Below are positions 35,733-44,721 of a stretch of DNA of 64,000 nt, in pieces. Where the stretch lies: NCBI RefSeq assembly GCF_007860135.1, contig NZ_SJPV01000008.1, forward strand, positions 365,683-429,682, in the 5' to 3' direction. The position numbers were made by a program, and so were the translations under genes. How positions within the stretch are numbered: position 1 is the stretch's first letter; every line of letters starts with the position of its first letter. The notes under the pieces are model-generated. The model saw only the letters and a program-made list of their open reading frames with translations, made no database searches and was not told where the DNA came from. This DNA comes from Novipirellula artificiosorum (lineage in GTDB: Bacteria; Planctomycetota; Planctomycetia; Pirellulales; Pirellulaceae).

Positions 35733-36743
35733 ATGAAAACTCATCTGGTCACCGGTGCAGCCGGATTTATCGGCTACCACCTTACGCTTCGTTTGTTGCG
35801 GCGTGGTGAAACCGTCGTCGGATTTGATAACGTCAACGACTACTACGGCGTCCAGATCAAACGCGATCGTTTGTCACAGCTTCACGCCTTTGATGGCTTC
35901 ACCTTTGTCGAGGCGGATTTGGCGGATGCGAAAGCACTCAACGCGGTCTTCGCTCGACATGATTTCGACCGAGTCGTTCACTTGGCCGCTCAAGCTGGGG
36001 TGCGTTATTCGATCGAGAACCCGCACGCCTACGTGACCAGTAATTTGGTGGGATTCATGAACGTGCTGGAGGCTTGCCGGCATGCGAAGACACCGCATTT
36101 GACCTATGCCAGCAGCAGTAGCGTTTACGGCGGCTGTACCGCGATGCCTTTTTCGGTTCATGACCGCGTCGACCATCCGCTCAGCCTCTATGCGGCGACA
36201 AAAAAGAGCAATGAATTGATGGCTCATACCTACAGCCATCTGTATCGGCTGCCGACCACGGGGCTGCGTTTCTTCACGGTCTATGGTCCTTGGGGACGTC
36301 CCGACATGGCGTTGTTCTTGTTCACGAAAGCCATCTTCGAGGGCAAGCCGATCAACGTTTTCAATCATGGGAAAATGCGACGCGATTTCACCTACGTTGA
36401 CGACATTGTGGAATCGGTTGATCGTGTTTCCGAGCAGGTGGCCCAGCCGAATCCCGATTGGGACAGTGATGCCCCCGATCCGTCCACTAGCCAGGCGCCC
36501 TACCGAGTCTTTAACATTGGCAATCACTCGCCCGTGGAATTGTCGCGATTCATCGAAGTGATCGAAGAACAGATCGGCAAGAAGGCAGAGAAGAACTACA
36601 TGCCGATGCAGGACGGCGATGTTCCAGCAACGTATGCTGACATCGAAGCCCTTGAAAAGGCGGTGAATTTTCGCCCTGCGACGTCGATCGAAGAGGGAGT
36701 CAAACGCTTTATCGATTGGTACCGCGAGTACTACAAGGTGTGA
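35733..36743 (+). CDS. NAD-dependent sugar-nucleotide epimerase, UDP-glucuronate 4-epimerase-like
   Basis: A short-chain dehydrogenase-type epimerase of 336 residues. The NAD loop is VTGAAGFIGYHL. The catalytic tyrosine and lysine are in SLYAATKKSNEL, and the active-site serine stretch is YASSSSVYGG. FDNVNDYYGVQIKRDRL, HLAAQAGVRYSIENP and GPWGRPDMALFLFTKAI are characteristic of the UDP-glucuronate 4-epimerase (CapI/WbpP-like) branch. It would supply UDP-galacturonate for surface polysaccharide, which agrees with nearby glmS and with the exporter at 62300-64000. Substrate is inferred from sequence similarity only. Confidence 0.88.
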   Translation: MKTHLVTGAAGFIGYHLTLRLLRRGETVVGFDNVNDYYGVQIKRDRLSQLHAFDGFTFVEADLADAKALNAVFARHDFDRVVHLAAQAGVRYSIENPHAYVTSNLVGFMNVLEACRHAKTPHLTYASSSSVYGGCTAMPFSVHDRVDHPLSLYAATKKSNELMAHTYSHLYRLPTTGLRFFTVYGPWGRPDMALFLFTKAIFEGKPINVFNHGKMRRDFTYVDDIVESVDRVSEQVAQPNPDWDSDAPDPSTSQAPYRVFNIGNHSPVELSRFIEVIEEQIGKKAEKNYMPMQDGDVPATYADIEALEKAVNFRPATSIEEGVKRFIDWYREYYKV

Positions 36744-36810
36744 CCCCCTCTTGAGCCGGAATTCCGCCGTAGACCGGAACAAGGAAACGGGGCCGTGAGC
36801 CGATCGAGTT

Positions 36811-36999
36811 TTGGACTGCGGTGAAGAAAAAATTCCCGATGTTTACGTCAAAGTGAACTCGCAAGACCACGCGCGTGTCATGCACCGCGTCGGAGTGACC
36901 AAGTCGATGTTTCCCAAGCGAAATTCTGCGATCCGTTTAGGGACATCGCTGGTTGCCGGCACCGATGATGCCCTCGCCCGAGCCGCGAAGTTGCGGTAA
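36811..36999 (+). pseudogene. Remnant of a TrkA/KtrA-type potassium-uptake regulator
   Basis: A 62-codon frame starting TTG at 36811 without a ribosome site. VYVKVNSQDHARVMHRVGVT followed by KSMFPKRNSAIRLGTSL closely follows the end of the TrkA-N (RCK) domain of KtrA/TrkA proteins, where HARVL, a glycine and a PER..A.RLA motif recur. The NAD-binding first half and the C-terminal TrkA-C domain are missing, and the PER acid is replaced by Lys. It therefore looks like a fragment left by deletion between the epimerase and lysA. The match is by eye and needs a profile search. Confidence 0.45.
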
Positions 37000-37057
37000 A
37001 TTAAGCTGTTGTCCCCCAAATCACCCCCCCATTGCCCTTTTGTCCCCAACACCTTGC

Positions 37058-38329
37058 ATGCTCACTGTGCCCACTTTTTCAACTGCGCGAACCGAAATCG
37101 CGGGACTCGCGATCACCGAATTGGTCCGCACCTTCGGGACACCGTTGTACGTTTACGATCAATCGGTGATCGACCAGCGAATTTCCGATTTATCGGCGTT
37201 TGACCGAATTCGCTATGCGCAAAAGGCCAGCAGCAATCTTGCGATCCTTGATCGGATGCGACGGCAAGGGGTTGTGGTTGACGCGGTCAGCGCAGGGGAG
37301 GTTCGTCGAGCCATCATGGCTGGCTTCTCACCCGATCCCGCGAAGCATGAGATCGTCTACACGGCGGATATCTTCGACCGCGAATCCTTGGAATTGGTCG
37401 TTGAGCATTCGTTGCATGTCAATTGTGGTTCGCCTGACATGATCGGCCAATTAGGAGCACGGCGCCCAGGAGCCGAAATCACGCTGCGGATCAATCCTGG
37501 CTTTGGCCACGGGCATAGCCAAAAAACCAACACCGGCGGTGAGCAAAGTAAGCACGGAATCTGGCATGAGCAAGTCGATCAGTGCCTGCTCGAGGCCGAT
37601 CATCACGGCATGATGATCACGGGCTTGCACATGCACATCGGTTCCGGAACCGATCTGGAACATCTCAGTGCCGTCTGTGAATCGATGGAACGGGTGGCGA
37701 TGAAGGTGGGCCGAACCGTGCGAACGATCAGCGCCGGCGGCGGCTTGCCGGTTCCCTACAAGCGTGACGAGACGTATGTCGATTTGGCAAAGTACTTTGA
37801 GTTATGGGACGCGACACGTGACCGACTCTCCAAAGCTTTTGGGCATCGAGTGGAACTGGAAATTGAACCAGGACGCTATCTCAGTGCCGAAAGTGGTTTC
37901 TTGATTGCGGAAGTTCGCAGCGTCAAGAAAGTTGGCAACAATCTGTTCGTGCTGGTCGATGCCGGTTTTAACGATCTCGCTCGCCCGGTGATGTATGGTG
38001 CCCATCATCCGATCTCCGTTTGCGGCGCTCGCGGTGACGTTTCTTCTCGCGAAAGCGTTGACGTGATCATCGGAGGACCGCTGTGCGAATCGGGTGACAT
38101 TTTCACTCAGCGCGAGGGTGGCTTTGTCGAAAGTCGCCCGCTGCCGATGCCGTTTGTCGGGGACTTCATTGCAATCGAAAACGCTGGAGCCTATGGGTTT
38201 GTGATGTCTAGCAATTACAACAGCAAGACGCGAGCCGCGGAGGTGCTGATTGAACAGGGGCAGCCCAAGTTGATTCGCAAGCGAGAAACCTTCGACGATC
38301 TCGTCCGTGGCGAAGTGATTCCCGATTAG
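37058..38329 (+). CDS. lysA: Diaminopimelate/ornithine-type PLP decarboxylase, probably lysA
   Basis: A fold-III PLP decarboxylase of about 423 residues. The PLP lysine K56 is in IRYAQKASSNLAILD. Other family features are HVNCGSPDMI, HMHIGSGTDL, the phosphate-binding SAGGGLPVPYK, EIEPGRYLSAESG and the active-site cysteine in GGPLCESGDIF. The C-terminus has ENAGAYGFVMSSNYN. The most likely product is diaminopimelate decarboxylase, the last step of lysine synthesis. The start is ATG 37058; the frame is open from 36953, but that stretch is cysteine- and proline-rich and lies over the TrkA remnant. It converges with spoVR by 4 bases. Confidence 0.93.
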   Translation: MLTVPTFSTARTEIAGLAITELVRTFGTPLYVYDQSVIDQRISDLSAFDRIRYAQKASSNLAILDRMRRQGVVVDAVSAGEVRRAIMAGFSPDPAKHEIVYTADIFDRESLELVVEHSLHVNCGSPDMIGQLGARRPGAEITLRINPGFGHGHSQKTNTGGEQSKHGIWHEQVDQCLLEADHHGMMITGLHMHIGSGTDLEHLSAVCESMERVAMKVGRTVRTISAGGGLPVPYKRDETYVDLAKYFELWDATRDRLSKAFGHRVELEIEPGRYLSAESGFLIAEVRSVKKVGNNLFVLVDAGFNDLARPVMYGAHHPISVCGARGDVSSRESVDVIIGGPLCESGDIFTQREGGFVESRPLPMPFVGDFIAIENAGAYGFVMSSNYNSKTRAAEVLIEQGQPKLIRKRETFDDLVRGEVIPD

Positions 38330-39867
38330 GGCATCGGGACCGCGTCGAACTCGTCCAACGTGATGCCTGTGTCGACGTCGGTTTCCAGCATCTTGACTCG
38401 ATAGCCCCAAAGGTTGGCCACGTGCCGAAGCGTTCGATTGCATTCCTCTTTGTTGAGCAGTTTGCCATTTCGAACGCGATGCGTGAGCACCAAGCGACGG
38501 CTGCCTTTTAGGTCGCAATCGGTCACTTCGATGTCGGGTTCTTGATTCGACAGATCATACTGTGACGCCAATTGGCGGCGAATGTCACGATAACCCGAAT
38601 CATCATGAATCGCATCGACGGTAACGAATCGCGACTCGGCTCGGTTGCCGACTAAAAACAATCGCATTTCGCGGATCAGTCGGGGGCTGAGGAATTGAAG
38701 CACGAAGCTTTCATCGCGAAACTCGGCCCAGGCATTGCGAAGGGTCGTCATCGCATCGCCGTTGCCGGCAAATTCAGGAAACCATTGGTGATCTTCGTCA
38801 TCCGGGGCATCGCAAATCCGCTGAATGTCACGCATCATTGCGAAACCGAGCGCGTACGGGTTGATCCCGCTGTAGGCTTGGCTGTCAAACGGTGGTTGCG
38901 TGACGACGGCCGAATGCATGTGCAAAAACTCTAACATCGCGCCTTCGTCAATCTGTCCGCGGTCGTACATCCGGTTCATGATTTCGTAATGCGTGAACGT
39001 GGCACAGCCTTCGTTCATCAACTTGGTCTGACGCTGTGGGTAAAAATATTGCGCCAAACGGCGAACAATCTCCAACACCTCTCTTTGCCAGTCCTTCAGC
39101 TTGAGTGCGTGTTGGGCAAGAAAGCCAAGCAGGTTTTCTCGCGGCAAATCCAACGCGGCCCGTTCGATTTGCGTCTTCTGATTTGACTCACGGACGGATT
39201 CGGAATCGCTCGCGTTGCGGGCACTGGGTACCGTCCGCCACAAATCATTGTAGTTCGCCTCGAAGTGATCACGACGTGCCTTGGCCTTCTGCTCTTGAGC
39301 GGCGAGCGATTGTCTTCGCGGCGCATACCGGTCGACCCCCTGAGACATCAAGGCGTGAGCCGAATCGAGCAAGCTCTCGACCGCCTCGATTCCATAGCGT
39401 TGCTCACATTCGGCGAGGTAGTTCTTCGCATAAGTCAACTCGTCGAGCACCCGATCGGCCCGTGTCCATTGACGAAACAGCTGGTTGTTTTTGAAAAAAT
39501 GGTTGTGTCCGAATGCCGCGTGGGCAATTACAAGTGCTTGCATCGTGGCCGTGTTTTCTTCCATGATGTAGGAAACACAGGGATCCGAATTGATCACCAA
39601 TTCGTATGCCAAGGATTGAGCCCCTTTACGGTAGAGCAATTCCTCACGGGCAAACTTCTTGCCAAACGACCAATGCCGGTACATCAGCGGCATTCCGATT
39701 GCCGCATAGGCGTCGAGCATCTGTTCGGACGTGATCACCTCCATCTGATTGTGATAGACGTCGAGTCCAAGTTCATCCAGTGCGACCTCTTCGATCGCAT
39801 CATGAAGGCGTCGAATCAGATCAAAGTTCCACTCCGAGCCGCGATAGAGAAGTCGTGTTGGGTTCAT
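38326..39867 (-). CDS. SpoVR-family protein
   Basis: A protein of about 513 residues starting MNPTRLLYRGSEWNFD at ATG 39867. It carries the SpoVR signature region YIMEENTATMQALVIAHAAFGHNHFF in pieces across residues 100-125, then CEQRYG, FYPQRQTKLMNEGCATF and YSGINPYALGFAMMRDI. The histidine- and glutamate-rich core could bind metal. SpoVR was named for spore cortex formation in Bacillus, but in Gram-negatives it goes with prkA and yhbH in stress and starvation. It ends the three-gene unit, 22 bases after yhbH. Biochemical activity is not established. Confidence 0.94.
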   Translation of the reverse strand: MNPTRLLYRGSEWNFDLIRRLHDAIEEVALDELGLDVYHNQMEVITSEQMLDAYAAIGMPLMYRHWSFGKKFAREELLYRKGAQSLAYELVINSDPCVSYIMEENTATMQALVIAHAAFGHNHFFKNNQLFRQWTRADRVLDELTYAKNYLAECEQRYGIEAVESLLDSAHALMSQGVDRYAPRRQSLAAQEQKAKARRDHFEANYNDLWRTVPSARNASDSESVRESNQKTQIERAALDLPRENLLGFLAQHALKLKDWQREVLEIVRRLAQYFYPQRQTKLMNEGCATFTHYEIMNRMYDRGQIDEGAMLEFLHMHSAVVTQPPFDSQAYSGINPYALGFAMMRDIQRICDAPDDEDHQWFPEFAGNGDAMTTLRNAWAEFRDESFVLQFLSPRLIREMRLFLVGNRAESRFVTVDAIHDDSGYRDIRRQLASQYDLSNQEPDIEVTDCDLKGSRRLVLTHRVRNGKLLNKEECNRTLRHVANLWGYRVKMLETDVDTGITLDEFDAVPMP

Positions 39868-39889
39868 GAATTTTCCAATCCAAAGCGAC

Positions 39890-41158
39890 CTATCCGCGAA
39901 GGGTGGCATGGCCAAACAGGTCGTGGAAAACCGGGAAGATTTCCGATGCTTCAATGACTTCGGCGCGGGCAAAGTTTTTGTGTCGTTCGGTCAGCGGCGT
40001 GTAACCTTCCCACAAAATACTGCTGCCCGGAAAGATCTCGTCGCCCACTTCGATGTACGCATAGTATTGGCACAACGGCAAAACGTGCTGTTCGAGTAAC
40101 TCCAACGTGTGTGGCATGTCATAGTCAAAGTTGTGACCGTCGGACACTTGAGCGGCGTAGATATTCCAGTCCTCAACCGGGTACCGGTCACGAATGACCT
40201 TCAACATCTCTTCGAAAGCCGATGAGACGATGGTTCCGCCGGTTTCTCGGCCGTGGAAAAAGGTGTCTTCATCCACCTCGCTGGCCGTGTACGTGTGCCG
40301 AATGAAGACAAGCTCAACAGCACCGTAATGGCGATTCAGGAAAAGGTGCAACAGCATGTAAAAACGTTTCGCCAGATCTTTCAATTCCTCCGTCATCGAT
40401 GCGGAGGTATCCATCAAGCAAAACATCACCGCTTGCGTCGTCGGACGCGGCACGCTTTCAAACTGCCTATATCGCAGGTCAACGGTGTCGAGGTACGGCA
40501 CGCGCTGCAGGCGGATCCGTTTCGAATGGAGTAGTGAAGTGATTCGCTTGACTTCTGCATCATCGGCTTCGAGTTCCGCCTTGTGAAGCAACGCTTCGAG
40601 TTCCGCCATTTCTGATTTGGAGGGGCGTCCGAGTGCGATCCGCCGCGACAAGCTGCGCCGCATCGTTTGCCGCAAATTCATTCGCTGAGGCGCACCCTCT
40701 TTGGAATACCCCGCTCGAACGCGCGCCGGAGACGTCATCGACTTGAGCTTCTTTTTTGCCAGATTGGGCAGTTCCAGATCTTCGAAAAAGAGGTTCAAGA
40801 ACTCGTCTCGCGTTAACACGAACGAGAAATGGTCTTCGCCGTCTCCGTCCGGACTTCCCTTTGATCCCCTTCCTCCACTCGTGTCGGGTTTGGCGATCCG
40901 ATCGCCTTGTTGATATTCCTGATTGCCCGGCAAGACGTAATCACGATGGCCAGCGCCCGCGTCGTGATGAAACGAGGGTTCCCGCAAATCCTTGCTGCGG
41001 ATCGAGACCTCTTGGCTCCCCTCCAAATCCGCGATCTTGCGGGATCGTAACGATTGATTGACGGCTTCTCGAATGTGTGACTTCATCCGCCGCAGAAAAC
41101 GCTGGCGGTTTCCCAGACTCTTCGATTTTGGGTTGCGGCGGCGGTCAATAACGTGCAT
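39890..41158 (-). CDS. YhbH/YeaH (DUF444) VWA-like protein
   Basis: A 422-residue DUF444 protein. The N-terminus is HVIDRRRNPKSKSLGNRQRF, typical of the family. The C-terminal half is a von Willebrand-A-like fold with a metal site in CLMDTSASM (D250, S252, S254) and further segments FIRHTYTASEVDED and GRETGGTIVSSAFE. It lies between prkA and spoVR as in Bacillus yhbH and E. coli yeaH, and in both those genomes it is co-expressed with the kinase. A partner or adaptor of PrkA is the usual proposal. A long heptamer repeat lies just upstream. Confidence 0.94.
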   Translation of the reverse strand: MHVIDRRRNPKSKSLGNRQRFLRRMKSHIREAVNQSLRSRKIADLEGSQEVSIRSKDLREPSFHHDAGAGHRDYVLPGNQEYQQGDRIAKPDTSGGRGSKGSPDGDGEDHFSFVLTRDEFLNLFFEDLELPNLAKKKLKSMTSPARVRAGYSKEGAPQRMNLRQTMRRSLSRRIALGRPSKSEMAELEALLHKAELEADDAEVKRITSLLHSKRIRLQRVPYLDTVDLRYRQFESVPRPTTQAVMFCLMDTSASMTEELKDLAKRFYMLLHLFLNRHYGAVELVFIRHTYTASEVDEDTFFHGRETGGTIVSSAFEEMLKVIRDRYPVEDWNIYAAQVSDGHNFDYDMPHTLELLEQHVLPLCQYYAYIEVGDEIFPGSSILWEGYTPLTERHKNFARAEVIEASEIFPVFHDLFGHATLRG

Positions 41159-41172
41159 GGGTCTCTTTTGAT

Positions 41173-41277
41173 GACAGATGACAGATGACAGATGACAGAT
41201 GACAGATGACAGATGACAGATGACAGATGACAGATGACAGATGACAGATGACAGATGACAGATGACAGATGACAGAT
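41173..41277. repeat. Fifteen exact 7-bp tandem repeats between prkA and yhbH
   Basis: The heptamer GACAGAT is repeated 15 times without interruption from 41173 to 41277, preceded by a partial GAT. It fills most of the 138-base gap between the prkA stop and the yhbH start. The unit is not a multiple of three and is non-coding. Such perfect arrays vary by polymerase slippage, so spacing between the two genes may differ between strains. Confidence 0.97.
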
Positions 41278-41296
41278 GGCAGTGTCTTCTAATGCT

Positions 41297-43243
41297 CTAC
41301 CCCGATTTGCTCACTCGCATGTACCAATCGACCAGTCGCCGAACTTGGCGTGGTGTGTAGCCTCGCTGGGTCATCCGATCGACAAATTCATGATGCTTTT
41401 GCTCGGCATCGCTGTCTTTCTTTGCACCAAAGCTGATCACCGGCAGCAGCTCTTCGATTTGGCTGAACATTCGTTTTTCAATCACATCACGAATCTTCTC
41501 GTAAGAAGTCCAACTCGGGTTTCGCCCGTCCTTCTTGGCTCGGGCTCGTAACGCGAACTTGACAACCTCGTAACGGAAATCCTTGGTATTCGCGATGCCA
41601 GCGGGATGCTCGATCTTTTCGAGTTCCCCGTTCAGTACCTCGCGATCCATCAATTGTCCGGTATCCGGATCCTTGAAATCCTGGTCATCAATCCACGCGT
41701 CTGCGTATGAGATGTAGCGATCGAAAAGGTTTTGACCATAGCTATGGTACGATTCGAGATAGGCTTTACGAATCTCATTGCCGATGAAGTCGGCGTAACG
41801 CGTGGCCAATTCCTCCTTCACGAACTCGATAAAGCGTTTTTCGACGTCTTCGGGCAATTGTTCACGGCGGATCGATTGTTCCAACACATACATCAAATGA
41901 ACAGGATCCGCTGCCACTTCGGCGGTATCAAAGTTAAAGGTTTCCGACAGTATCTTGTAGGCGAAACGGGTCGAGACACCCTCCATCCCTTCACTGACTC
42001 CCGCCGCATCATGGTATTCCTGAACCGTGCGAGCTTGTGGGTCGGTGTCCTTCAGCGATTCGCCATCGTAGACTCGCAGTTTGGCGTAAAGGCTGGAATT
42101 CTCGTGTTCCTTCAAACGTGTCAATACCGAGAATCTCGCCATCATCTCAAGCGTGTCCGGAGCACAGGGTGCCTCGCCGAGCTCGCTGTTGGCGATCAGT
42201 TTGTCGTAGATCATCCGTTCTTCGCTAACGCGTAAACAGTACGGTACTTTGACCACACAGATTCGATCCAAAAACGCTTCGTTGTTCCGATTTGCCTTGA
42301 AACTTTCCCATTCTGATTCGTTCGAGTGAGCGACGATGATGCCTTGGTAGGGCATCGCCCCGACATTCTCGGTTCCCACATAGGTCCCATCCTGTGTCGC
42401 CGTCAAAAGCGGGTGCAGCATTTTGAGTGGTGCTTTGAACATCTCGACGAACTCCATCAAACCTTGCGTGGTTCGATTCAATCCGCCTGTGTAGGAATAC
42501 GCATCGGCGTCATCTTGGCCAAAGTGTTCGAGTTTGCGAATATCGACCTTGCCAACCAAAGAAGAGATATCCTGGTTGTTTTCGTCCCCCGGCTCTGTTT
42601 TCGCAACACAGCAGCGGCGCTGTTCCGACGGCGTGACGCGCACAACCGAGAACTTGGAAATGTCGCCACCGAATTCATCGAGACGCTTAACGGCCCACGG
42701 GGACATGTAACCCGGCAATCGCCGCTGAGCAATTCCATATTGGTCTTCCAGCAGCGAGCCCATCGTGGCGCGGTCGAAGAGCCCAAGGGGGCTCTCATAG
42801 ATCGGGCTGATTTCGTCGTCGGCACACAAAACATAGACCGGTTGCTTTTCCATCAAACGCTTGATCTCTTCCGACAAAGAACTCTTGCCACCGCCAACCG
42901 GCCCGAGCATGTAGAGAATCTGTTTGCGCTCTTCCAGACCTTGGGCCGCATGCCGGAAATAGCCGACGATCCGTTCGATCGTTTCCTCAAGTCCATAGAA
43001 ATGGCGAAACGAATCGTACGTCTTGATCGTCCGGTTCATGAAAATGCGACCGAGCCGCGTGTCTTTGGACGTATCCACCAAGGTCGGTTCACCAATGGCG
43101 TTCACCATCCGTTCGGCCGCTGAGGCGTACAGCAACGGATCCTTGCTGGCCGTCTCGAGATACTCCTTCAGCGAAAGCTTGACCTGCTTGCTCTTTTCGT
43201 ACGTTTCGCTGTACAGCGCCAATATGTCGTTTTGGTTCGTCAT
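41297..43243 (-). CDS. prkA: PrkA/YeaG AAA-type serine kinase
   Basis: A 648-residue PrkA. Residues 70-400 form an AAA-type domain with Walker A in LGPVGGGKSSLSEEI (residues 113-127), Walker B-like VLCADDE and conserved NRTTQGLMEFVEMFK and IIVAHSNESEWESFK. The C-terminal 250 residues form the kinase-like region with IGNEIRKAYLESYHSYGQN and LMDREVLNGELEKIEHPAGI. PrkA is a serine kinase or AAA protease-like protein expressed under nutrient stress. It is first in the unit prkA-yhbH-spoVR, so 43244-43528 should contain the promoter; I see no strong consensus there. Confidence 0.96.
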   Translation of the reverse strand: MTNQNDILALYSETYEKSKQVKLSLKEYLETASKDPLLYASAAERMVNAIGEPTLVDTSKDTRLGRIFMNRTIKTYDSFRHFYGLEETIERIVGYFRHAAQGLEERKQILYMLGPVGGGKSSLSEEIKRLMEKQPVYVLCADDEISPIYESPLGLFDRATMGSLLEDQYGIAQRRLPGYMSPWAVKRLDEFGGDISKFSVVRVTPSEQRRCCVAKTEPGDENNQDISSLVGKVDIRKLEHFGQDDADAYSYTGGLNRTTQGLMEFVEMFKAPLKMLHPLLTATQDGTYVGTENVGAMPYQGIIVAHSNESEWESFKANRNNEAFLDRICVVKVPYCLRVSEERMIYDKLIANSELGEAPCAPDTLEMMARFSVLTRLKEHENSSLYAKLRVYDGESLKDTDPQARTVQEYHDAAGVSEGMEGVSTRFAYKILSETFNFDTAEVAADPVHLMYVLEQSIRREQLPEDVEKRFIEFVKEELATRYADFIGNEIRKAYLESYHSYGQNLFDRYISYADAWIDDQDFKDPDTGQLMDREVLNGELEKIEHPAGIANTKDFRYEVVKFALRARAKKDGRNPSWTSYEKIRDVIEKRMFSQIEELLPVISFGAKKDSDAEQKHHEFVDRMTQRGYTPRQVRRLVDWYMRVSKSG

Positions 43244-43528
43244 CGTTCACAGACCTGTGTGTCGAGATCCTGCACAAACCCAAGACGTCCATGCCGATTT
43301 GGCGAATCACAGTCTTCACGACCATGAGGGCCACGCCAGCGGAGGGGTTCTCGTGTCGGCGAAAGAGGAGGGCGGGATCGAACTTGTTCCCTCATTATAG
43401 GATCGTGCTGCAACAGACCCCAAACATTTGACCCGGGATTGGTCTGAGTGCGCAACCGCAAGTCTCGATAGGAAAAGAGTTTGCGAAAGACCAGAAAATG
43501 GAGGATTTGTTGTCTTTGAACAATCGGT

Positions 43529-44314
43529 TTATGGCGTTTCGTCTTGCTTGCTGAGTTCCAACCTGCCCGCGATCGCCTGGGCGACTTGTCGATCCGGTCC
43601 GAGATACTGGGAAAGATGGATCGTAACGTCCGGAAACTGATCGCGAACTTCGTCAACCTGTTGTGCAATGGCATGAAACAACCGCCCCTCAAACAGCAAA
43701 TGAGGGTGAACCAAGATCGACTCGCCGGATTGTCTTGCCGTGATGGAGGTGGCGATTTGCTTCAGCACCCTTGGCAATCGTGGTTCGGCCATCGCATAAA
43801 AAGCAGTCGCTCGATTCGTCACAGCAAGCCGGTTCGCGACGATTTCACTCAACACACGCATGTCGGCTTGAGCACATGGGTCATAGCTGCCGCGACCGAC
43901 CATCACCAACGCCATCCGCTCCGCGGGCCGTTCCATTGCATCGATGCTGTGTTGCAATCGGTCGCAGACCAATTCGATGATTGCGGGATGTCGCGAGATC
44001 GGACGCGCAAACGAAAACGAAACCCCAGGCGTCGTCGCTTGGCATTGTTGCACCAAACCGGGAATGTCACTCTTGGCATGCCCGGCAGCAAACAACAACA
44101 GCGGTGCAACCCGCACATCCGTGACACGCTGGCGGCCAAGCCGATCCCAGCCCTCCGCAATGCTTGGCGATTGAAATTCCAACAGGCATGGCTCGACCGG
44201 AATCGACGGCAACTGCCGCTTTAGTAGCTCGGCAAGCTGAAAGAATTGCTCGGTCCCAATGGAATCACGGGTCCCATGACCGACGAGCAGGACGCCAACG
44301 TTTCGTTTGGTCAA
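43529..44314 (-). CDS. CbiX-like sirohydrochlorin chelatase, two-domain
   Basis: About 261 residues with two CbiX domains. Domain one has VGVLLVGHGTRDS with metal-site H13 and LLLFAAGHAKSDIP with H79. Domain two keeps the fold (ALVMVGRGSYDPCAQADM) but has Arg141 where the first metal histidine is expected, so only one domain looks fully equipped; HPHLLFEG (H203, H205) remains. It may insert iron, cobalt or nickel into sirohydrochlorin. The chosen start is TTG 44314, just after the stop of the preceding gene; the frame is open to 44530 but that stretch is basic and shadows the neighbour. Start is uncertain; no strong ribosome site. Confidence 0.8.
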   Translation of the reverse strand: MTKRNVGVLLVGHGTRDSIGTEQFFQLAELLKRQLPSIPVEPCLLEFQSPSIAEGWDRLGRQRVTDVRVAPLLLFAAGHAKSDIPGLVQQCQATTPGVSFSFARPISRHPAIIELVCDRLQHSIDAMERPAERMALVMVGRGSYDPCAQADMRVLSEIVANRLAVTNRATAFYAMAEPRLPRVLKQIATSITARQSGESILVHPHLLFEGRLFHAIAQQVDEVRDQFPDVTIHLSQYLGPDRQVAQAIAGRLELSKQDETP

Positions 44315-44325
44315 GCGAGAATTAG

Positions 44326-44721
44326 CTAGTTTGCAACGTCGGATTTTGCAAAACCTTCTTTTGCAAGCTTTGCAATCGCTTGGTCGACGTTGAAACCGGG
44401 ATGAAAGTGCACGATCACTTGACGGTTGTCGATCACGCCTTCTTCCTGCTGTTCCGCCAATTCCACCTCTTCGACTGCTTCGGAGCCTTCGAGCAATTCC
44501 TTGACTCGCGGGTAACACGAAAAGGGACAATGCATGTCAGGAACTTCAAGCGTCAATTCGCCCTCGGTGTCCATGACCCGGGCACTGGTCAAGACGGTGC
44601 CCGCGTCGGTGGTCAGATTGGCCCCCGCGCCCTCGCTGCCGACCTGGGCAGGCATTTTGGCGATCGCGACGATGATGATGACCGCGGCCAATGCCGCGAC
44701 GGAGTAAGCGATACCTCGCAT
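44326..44721 (-). CDS. Membrane-anchored HMA-like metal-binding protein
   Basis: A 131-residue protein with an N-terminal hydrophobic anchor (residues 5-23) and a small C-terminal domain resembling the heavy-metal-associated fold: LEVPDMHCPFSCYPRVKELL, an acidic strand, then VIVHFHPGFNVDQAIAKLAKEG. The cysteines are C65 and C69, spaced CxxxC rather than the usual CxxC of HMA domains. It would sit outside the inner membrane. Its stop is 11 bases before the CbiX start, so the two probably share a transcript, hinting at metal delivery to the chelatase. Metal identity cannot be read. Confidence 0.72.
   Translation of the reverse strand: MRGIAYSVAALAAVIIIVAIAKMPAQVGSEGAGANLTTDAGTVLTSARVMDTEGELTLEVPDMHCPFSCYPRVKELLEGSEAVEEVELAEQQEEGVIDNRQVIVHFHPGFNVDQAIAKLAKEGFAKSDVAN

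Noticed and set aside
36953..37057. Upstream extension of lysA
   Set aside because: The 35 extra residues are Pro/Cys/Ser-rich, unlike the family, and the ATG at 37058 gives the normal length.
41173..41277. CRISPR array
   Set aside because: Units are 7 bases with no spacers; it is a simple tandem repeat.
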